A stretch of 64,000 bases of DNA. Source: Micromonospora violae. GTDB taxonomy: Bacteria > Actinomycetota > Actinomycetes > Mycobacteriales > Micromonosporaceae. The notes beneath the pieces were generated by a model. It saw nothing but the letters and a program-made list of their open reading frames with translations. It was not told where the DNA came from and ran no database searches. A program made the position numbers and the translations under genes. The stretch spans positions 5,704,001 to 5,768,000 of the forward strand of contig NZ_SHKK01000001.1 of the NCBI RefSeq assembly GCF_004217135.1. The letters are read 5' to 3'. Below are positions 63,596 through 64,000 of the stretch, piece by piece (position 1 is the first letter of the stretch; the number at the start of each line of letters is the position of its first letter).

Positions 63596-64000
63596 CGGAG
63601 GCCCTCCTCGTCGCCGACGGACAGGCCACTGCGGTGCCGGGCCAGCTCGACCCGGGCGGCGGCGCGGCGCAGCTCGTCGCCGGCGTCCACGGCGGGTCGG
63701 GCGTCGGCGGTGCGGTTCAGGAACCGGTCGGCCTCCGCGTCCAGCAGCGTCCGTACCCGGGCCAGCAGGTCGGTGCGGGCCTTGGCGGCGAGGGTACGCA
63801 CCGCCTGGTCGCCGAAGATCGCCTGGAGGACGGCCTGCGCGGCAACCGTGGTGCCGGCGCCGGTGGCCACCTCCAGCCCGGTCGGGATGAACGCGGTGGA
63901 GGCGAAGACGGCGATCATCACGGCCAGCCCGGTGGCGTTCACCGCGTACGCGGCGGTGCGGGCCACGAACCGTTTGTCGCCGCCCTCGACCCGGACGAGC
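63592..64000 (-). CDS. C-terminal part of an upstream membrane GTPase partner, 5' cut by window
   Basis: The frame stays open to the window edge (last visible residues there LVRVEGGDKRFVARTAAY), so the gene continues beyond 64000. It includes a hydrophobic segment (NATGLAVMIAVFASTAFI) and a helical, charged tail. By position it is probably the first of the two coupled GTPases; its own G motifs are outside the window. Confidence 0.7.
   Translation of the reverse strand, partial: LVRVEGGDKRFVARTAAYAVNATGLAVMIAVFASTAFIPTGLEVATGAGTTVAAQAVLQAIFGDQAVRTLAAKARTDLLARVRTLLDAEADRFLNRTADARPAVDAGDELRRAAARVELARHRSGLSVGDEEGLR

Overview
The DNA is very GC-rich and every gene reads as a high-GC actinobacterium. 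The kinase/cell-wall operon, crgA, the class E sortase, the EtfD-like protein and the overall codon use point to the Micromonosporaceae, most likely Micromonospora or a close relative. This assignment comes from recognising families by eye, not from a database search.

Layout. 1-2.2 kb: end of a P-domain protein, then a glycosyltransferase/epimerase pair and tRNA-Leu. 2.4-11.4 kb: the growth and division operon fhaA-fhaB-pstP-rodA-pbpA-pknA-pknB, tightly packed with 4-bp overlaps. 11.4-16 kb: a DUF218 protein, then an opposing cluster (pabA, small membrane protein, sortase, DUF881) and divergent crgA. 16-20.9 kb: an EtfD-like membrane Fe-S oxidoreductase and two CNNM/CBS proteins. 21-25.6 kb: two NlpC/P60 peptidoglycan hydrolases and an amidase, with a c-di-AMP riboswitch before the second hydrolase and an unidentified folded leader before the first. 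25.6-28.3 kb: dcd, a PPOX-type protein behind an SOS-box-like site, tRNA-Gly and an MccF-like S66 peptidase. 28.4-36.7 kb: an AfsR-like regulator, a DrrAB-type exporter, a sigma factor/beta-propeller pair and two DHFR-fold proteins. 36.8-42.6 kb: small enzymes, an RlpA-like protein and a PP2C/SpoIIE phosphatase. 42.7-49.2 kb: a FadE5-like acyl-CoA dehydrogenase, two DUF6458 proteins around a SixA phosphatase, TrhA and the pxpBCA 5-oxoprolinase operon. 49.3-54.5 kb: a thioredoxin-NHL protein, an 898-residue low-complexity membrane protein and a 45-residue ORF. 54.7-58.4 kb: the bkdABC 2-oxoacid dehydrogenase operon. 58.9-64 kb: a Pro/Asp/Thr-rich exported protein, a PAP2-like membrane protein, an unknown protein and a pair of membrane GTPases, the last cut by the window edge.

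How it fits together. Much of the window concerns the cell envelope: Ser/Thr phosphorylation (PknA, PknB, PstP, FhaA, FhaB), septal and lateral wall synthesis (RodA, PbpA, CrgA), wall cleavage (two NlpC/P60, amidase, RlpA) and surface attachment (sortase E). A second theme is fatty and branched-chain acid metabolism. The EtfD-like gene and the acyl-CoA dehydrogenase, 26 kb apart, carry the same 16-bp palindrome (GTTAC-N6-GTAAC) at their promoters, which suggests one repressor controls both. The most interesting non-gene signals are that shared operator, the SOS-like box, the two hydrolase leaders, and a palindromic repeat inserted in frame in the linker of bkdC.
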